A DNA stretch of 38,414 bases from Mycobacterium sp. (GTDB lineage: Bacteria; Actinomycetota; Actinomycetes; Mycobacteriales; Mycobacteriaceae), in assembly GCA_023264735.1 (NCBI GenBank), contig JAHFVD010000067.1:1949-40362 (forward strand), written 5' to 3'. The notes under the pieces were generated by a model. That model made no database searches, was not told where the DNA came from, and saw nothing but the letters and a program-made list of their open reading frames with translations. A program made the position numbers and the translations under genes. Positions within the stretch are counted from its first letter, which is position 1. Each line of letters begins with the position of its first letter. Of the stretch, positions 35,314 to 38,414 are shown one piece after another.

Positions 35314-36119
35314 TGCGGTCCTTCCGCGACGGCGCGGCGTACCGCGGCGTCCAATTCGCCTCCGTGTAGCCCGCGCTCGGTCTCGGCGCGCAGCCACAGA
35401 AAGTATTCGACATTGCCCGACGGGCCCGGCAGCGGGCTCGCGGTCGCGCCAACCGTCTGCCAGCCCAGCGCATCGGCGCGGGCGGCGACGGCCAGCACCG
35501 CGGCGGTGCGCAACTCCGGATCGGACACCACGCCGCCGGAGCCGACCTGCTCGCGTCCGACTTCGAACTGTGGTTTCACCATGGGAACGATATCGGCGTC
35601 CCCCGACGCGCACGCGGTCAGTGCGGGCAGGACGGTGGCCAGCGAGATGAACGACAGGTCGGCGACCACCAGCCCGACGGGGCCGCCGATGGTGTCCGGG
35701 GTGAGGTCACGGACGTTGGTGCGTTCGATGACGGCCACCCGCGAGTCCGACCGCAACGACCAGGCCAGCTGCCCGTACCCGACGTCGACGGCCACCACCT
35801 CTGCCGCGCCGCGGTCGAGCAGCACCTCGGTGAAACCACCTGTCGACGCGCCCGCGTCCAGGCAACGCCGCCCCGTCACGTCGATACCGAAGACGTCCAG
35901 GGCGCCGATCAGCTTGTGAGCGCCGCGCGACACCCAGGTGCGCTCGTCACTGGCCTCGACCGTGAGGTTCGCGGTGACCGCGACGGCTGTCGCAGGTTTG
36001 ACCGCCCGCATCCCGTCGATGCTGACCCGGCCGGCGTCGATGAGTTCGGCGGCCTGCTGCCGCGACCGTGCCAGTCCCCGACGGACCAGCTCGGCATCAA
36101 CCCGGGCACGCCGCGTCAT
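35310..36119 (-). CDS. tlyA: 16S/23S rRNA 2'-O-methyltransferase TlyA
   Basis: Methylates C1409 of 16S and C1920 of 23S rRNA in mycobacteria; its loss gives capreomycin resistance. The N-terminal S4 domain is ARVDAELVRRGLARSRQQAA, and the FtsJ-like SAM domain has CLDAGASTGGFTEVLLDRGA and VVAVDVGYGQLAWSL. The linker RTWVSRGAHKL is intact. At 269 residues it is the expected length. It sits 9 bp after the small Rv1693-like gene. Confidence 0.96.
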   Translation of the reverse strand: MTRRARVDAELVRRGLARSRQQAAELIDAGRVSIDGMRAVKPATAVAVTANLTVEASDERTWVSRGAHKLIGALDVFGIDVTGRRCLDAGASTGGFTEVLLDRGAAEVVAVDVGYGQLAWSLRSDSRVAVIERTNVRDLTPDTIGGPVGLVVADLSFISLATVLPALTACASGDADIVPMVKPQFEVGREQVGSGGVVSDPELRTAAVLAVAARADALGWQTVGATASPLPGPSGNVEYFLWLRAETERGLHGGELDAAVRRAVAEGPQ

Positions 36120-36128
36120 CGGTCGAAC

Positions 36129-36317
36129 TCAGCCCTTCTCCACCGATTCCAGCGCATTGACCAAGATCTGGTGCGCTTCCTCGAGCTGGCGTCCGACCGC
36201 ATCGATATCGACACCGGTGGCGTCGGCACTGTCCGGGTCGACACTGGGCAGCTGTGCCAGCACGGTGTCGATGTCGGTGCGGATCTGTTCGGGGTCGGTA
36301 CTCATATCGCCGTTCAC
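36129..36317 (-). CDS. Small conserved protein (Rv1693-type)
   Basis: A 62-residue acidic, helical protein (PEQIRTDIDTVLAQLPSV, then GRQLEEAHQILVNALESVEKG) without membrane segment or known motif. It sits between the HAD phosphatase and tlyA, as Rv1693 does in M. tuberculosis. GTG 36317 overlaps the upstream stop by 4 bp (GTGA), but ATG 36305 (MSTDPEQ) is an equally good start. Function unknown; conservation of place suggests it is real. Confidence 0.82.
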   Translation of the reverse strand: MNGDMSTDPEQIRTDIDTVLAQLPSVDPDSADATGVDIDAVGRQLEEAHQILVNALESVEKG

Positions 36318-37339
36318 GCTAGCCGATCGGCCGCCGTCAGCAGGGACCAGCGCTGCAACGCGGCGCGTGCGGTGTCGTCACCCGCGTGCACCGCGAGGCG
36401 ACGGCCATGTGTGGCTGAATCCCAGACCGCTCGTGCGGTGGCCCGGACGATCGACAGCCCGTCTGCACCCGGGTCGCCCCCGGCAGCCACGACGGTGACC
36501 GCACCATCGCTCACCTCGACCCGCCAGGCCGGGTGCTCGGCCACCTTGAGGCTGTCGGCCCCCTCATGCAGATCCCGCAGGTCGATGCCGATATAGGTGG
36601 GCCGCTGATCCGGTGTGGCGTGGACCGCCTCGGCCGCGGTGCTGACCCCGCACAACACCATCAGGCTCGGCAGCTCCGCAGCGTTGGCACCGGCGATGTC
36701 GGTGTCCAGGCGATCCCCGACGACCAGTGGGGTATCAAATGAGCCACGCGCCAGCGCATCTCGCATCAAGGCAGGCGCAGGTTTACCGGCCACCTGAGGC
36801 TCGGCGTCGGTCGCGGTTCGCAGTGCGGCGACCATCGAGCCGTTTCCGGGTAGCAGTCCCCGCTCCGTGGGCAGGGTGCGGTCGACGTTGGCGGCCACCC
36901 AGAGCGCACCGGCCCGGATCGCCAGCGCGGCCTCGGCCAGGTCCGGCCAGCCGGTCGTCGTCGAATGCCCCTGGACGACCGCGACGGGCTCGTCGGCGAA
37001 CTGGCGCACCGGCTGCAGACCCACCGCCGCGATTTCGCCGGCCAGCGCGTCGGTGCCGACGATCAGCACCTTCGACCCGGGGGTGAGCTGGTCGGCGAGC
37101 AAGCGTGCCGCGCTCTGGGCGCTGGTCACCACATCGTCGGTGTGGGCGGTGAAACCGAGCTCACGCAGATGGGCGGCCACATCGTCGGCGGCGCGGGAGG
37201 CATTGTTGGTGACGAACAGCTTGCGGGTGTGCGCCGCATCGAGGGCGGCAATGGCGCCCTCGGTCGGCTCATGGCCGCGGAAGACCGTGCCGTCGAGATC
37301 GAGCAGCAGGCAATCATGCTGCTGCGCAAGGGTTGTCAC
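36314..37339 (-). CDS. HAD superfamily phosphatase, NagD-like (Rv1692 type)
   Basis: A 341-residue phosphatase. HAD motif I is CLLLDLDGTVFRG at the start, motif II FVTNNAS, motif III around KPAPALMRDAL (Lys), and motif IV VVGDRLDTDIAGANAAEL. This is the NagD/PGP-like subgroup with a C2 cap; the M. tuberculosis homologue was described as a glycerol-3-phosphate phosphatase, from memory. The GTG at 37339, one base after the previous stop, gives the standard start; the longer frame overlaps the TPR gene antisense-like. A C-terminal extra domain of about 90 residues follows motif IV. Confidence 0.9.
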   Translation of the reverse strand: MTTLAQQHDCLLLDLDGTVFRGHEPTEGAIAALDAAHTRKLFVTNNASRAADDVAAHLRELGFTAHTDDVVTSAQSAARLLADQLTPGSKVLIVGTDALAGEIAAVGLQPVRQFADEPVAVVQGHSTTTGWPDLAEAALAIRAGALWVAANVDRTLPTERGLLPGNGSMVAALRTATDAEPQVAGKPAPALMRDALARGSFDTPLVVGDRLDTDIAGANAAELPSLMVLCGVSTAAEAVHATPDQRPTYIGIDLRDLHEGADSLKVAEHPAWRVEVSDGAVTVVAAGGDPGADGLSIVRATARAVWDSATHGRRLAVHAGDDTARAALQRWSLLTAADRLA

Positions 37340-37340
37340 G

Positions 37341-38177
37341 TCAGGCCAGCTCGCTGACCCGGTCTTCGGCGTCGGTGACACCGTCGATATCGGCGGCGGC
37401 GGCATGGATGAACCACTGCAGCGCATCGTCACCGCGGTCAAGTGCCAGCAGGGTTTCGGCGTAGGCGTAGAACAGTCGTGCCGCCGTGGAACCGGTTCGC
37501 GTCGGGTCGGGCTGCGGACTGGACAGCACGGCCAGGGCCTGTTCGAGCTGACCGAGATCCGCCCTGGCACCGGCAGAGACGATCCGCAGCTCGTCGGCGT
37601 CGTCGCCGGTGAGCTGGGCAGCCTCGGGGCTGCGGGCCAGTTCGATGGCACGTTCGGGCCGGCCGACGCCGCGTTCGCAGTCGGCGATCAGCGGGAGCAG
37701 TTGCGACTTGCTGCCCATCCGGCGGGCGGCGCGGAACTCCGCGAGCGCCTGGGCCCAGTCACCACACTGATAGGCGGCGACACCGACCGCCTCGCGCACG
37801 GCCGCGATCCGCCCGGAGCGGGCACGGGCAGCCTGGGCGTGTTCGAGGGCAGCCTGCGGATCCTCGTCGAGCAGTTCACCTGCCGCGACCAGATGGCGAG
37901 CGACCGTGTCCGCGGTCGACTTATCCAAAGTCGTGAGCTCACCACGTATTTCAGGCGAAAGCTGCTTGGCCTCGATGGACGCCGGGATGGTCGGAGCAGC
38001 CGGGCGCTGGGTGCTGTCGTCGCCGTTGGGAGAGTGCTGAGGCTCCGCCAGGCGGGCTCGACCCGGACCCGACCGCTGCGGGGCATTGGCGCCGCGGCGA
38101 TCGCGCCCCGAAGCGCCGGCTCCCGAGGGACGGCGCGGCGGACGCCCGCCGGAATTGCCTTGCCTGTCATCGACCAC
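37341..38177 (-). CDS. TPR-repeat protein (Rv1691 homologue)
   Basis: A 278-residue protein with a disordered basic N-terminus (RQGNSGGRPPRRPSGAGAS) and a helical repeat region of TPR type (ALEHAQAARARSGRIAAVRE, CGDWAQALAEFRAARRMGSK, and GDDALQWFIHAAAADIDG). TPR domains mediate protein contacts; the partner is unknown. It begins with GTG 38177, which lies at the predicted transcript start, suggesting a leaderless message. First gene of the HAD-tlyA-nadK-recN run and directly downstream of the rRNA terminator. Confidence 0.85.
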   Translation of the reverse strand: MVDDRQGNSGGRPPRRPSGAGASGRDRRGANAPQRSGPGRARLAEPQHSPNGDDSTQRPAAPTIPASIEAKQLSPEIRGELTTLDKSTADTVARHLVAAGELLDEDPQAALEHAQAARARSGRIAAVREAVGVAAYQCGDWAQALAEFRAARRMGSKSQLLPLIADCERGVGRPERAIELARSPEAAQLTGDDADELRIVSAGARADLGQLEQALAVLSSPQPDPTRTGSTAARLFYAYAETLLALDRGDDALQWFIHAAAADIDGVTDAEDRVSELA

Positions 38178-38213
38178 CTGTAAAGGATACGGCCACGGGT
38201 CAGACAGTCACAA
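38178..38213 (-). promoter_or_regulatory. Putative promoter of the Rv1691-like operon
   Basis: On the minus strand TTGTGA (38213-38208) and TATCCT (38189-38184) are 18 bp apart, a fair SigA-type pair. Six bases follow the -10 before the GTG start at 38177, so transcription would start at or next to the start codon. Confidence 0.5.
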
Positions 38214-38259
38214 TTGGAGATAATCGAATTAAGGCAATGGAATTGAAGAATGAGAAAAG

Positions 38260-38291
38260 GAAACGCCCCCCGATTTCTCGGGGGGCGTTTC
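38260..38291 (-). terminator. Intrinsic terminator of the rRNA operon
   Basis: A perfect 14-bp stem pairs 38260-38273 with 38278-38291 around a 4-base loop. Read on the minus strand the hairpin (CCCCCC/GGGGGG core) is followed by CCTTTTCTCATT, a short T-rich tract. It stands 9 bp downstream of the 5S 3' end, as expected for rrn transcription leftwards. Confidence 0.9.
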
Positions 38292-38300
38292 ACTAAATTG

Positions 38301-38414
38301 TGTTCGGCGGTGTCCTACTTTTCCACCCGTGTTGGGTAGTATCATCGGCGCTGGCAGGCTTAGCTTCCGGGTTCGGGATGGGTCCGGGCGTTTCCCTGCC
38401 GCTATGGCCGCCGT
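38301..38414 (-). rRNA. rrf: 5S ribosomal RNA, 5' end cut by the window
   Basis: The minus strand reads ACGGCGGCCATAGCGGCAGG at the window edge, and ends with the pairing 3' strand CACCGCCGAACA, the mycobacterial 5S pattern. About 114 bases are visible, so only one or two are missing. It should follow 23S and 16S genes outside the window. Its place just upstream of the Rv1691 homologue matches the tyrS-linked rrnB locus of rapid growers. Confidence 0.95.

Overview
The window is high-GC actinobacterial DNA from a member of the Mycobacteriaceae, most likely a rapid-growing Mycolicibacterium-type species. From memory of mycobacterial maps, most of the core follows, on the minus strand, the M. 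tuberculosis Rv1691-Rv1713 order: TPR protein, HAD phosphatase, small protein, tlyA, nadK, recN, steA, mctB/steB, pyrG, NUDIX hydrolase, xerD, ParA-like ATPase, scpA, scpB, rluB, cmk, der. A 5S rRNA gene on the same strand sits at the right edge just upstream of the Rv1691 homologue. That is where rapid growers carry their second rRNA operon, downstream of tyrS.

Layout. Bases 1-7140 are an accessory flank: a sulfatase C-terminus, divergent anchored methionine sulfoxide reductases MsrB and MsrA, a DUF389 membrane protein, a SigF-type sigma factor preceded by a frameshifted SnoaL-like gene, tRNA-Pro(GGG) with a PD-(D/E)XK endonuclease gene 17 bp behind it, a TauE/SafE-type transporter, a nitroreductase and a small secreted protein. 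Bases 7191-15840 are a tightly coupled core block from der to pyrG (ribosome maturation, nucleotide synthesis, chromosome condensation and dimer resolution).

Bases about 16017-28667 are the unusual part: a 12.7-kb cluster inserted between pyrG and mctB, which are neighbours in M. tuberculosis. It holds ten genes in three operons. Operon A (+): MmpL transporter, isoprenoid-diphosphate-synthase-like protein, NTF2-like protein. Operon B (-): AfsA-type hotdog protein, ICMT-like membrane methyltransferase, PEP-synthase/rifampin-phosphotransferase-like enzyme, cytochrome P450, UbiA-family prenyltransferase. Operon C (+): a second, canonical polyprenyl diphosphate synthase and a divergent squalene/phytoene-synthase-like protein. 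Start and stop codons overlap or nearly touch inside the operons. An approximately 80-bp element precedes each operon, always oriented with transcription and starting 132-142 bp before the first start codon, so the three operons look like one co-regulated pathway. The enzyme set suggests an exported, prenylated small lipid, perhaps built on an AfsA-derived butenolide-like core. I do not recognise it as a described pathway; the product is inference.

Bases 28651-38177 return to core genes (mctB, steA, recN, nadK, tlyA and neighbours). They are interrupted by a TetR regulator with a perfect palindrome upstream, a decayed gene remnant it may once have controlled, and a secreted protein of unknown function. 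The rRNA terminator and 5S gene close the window.
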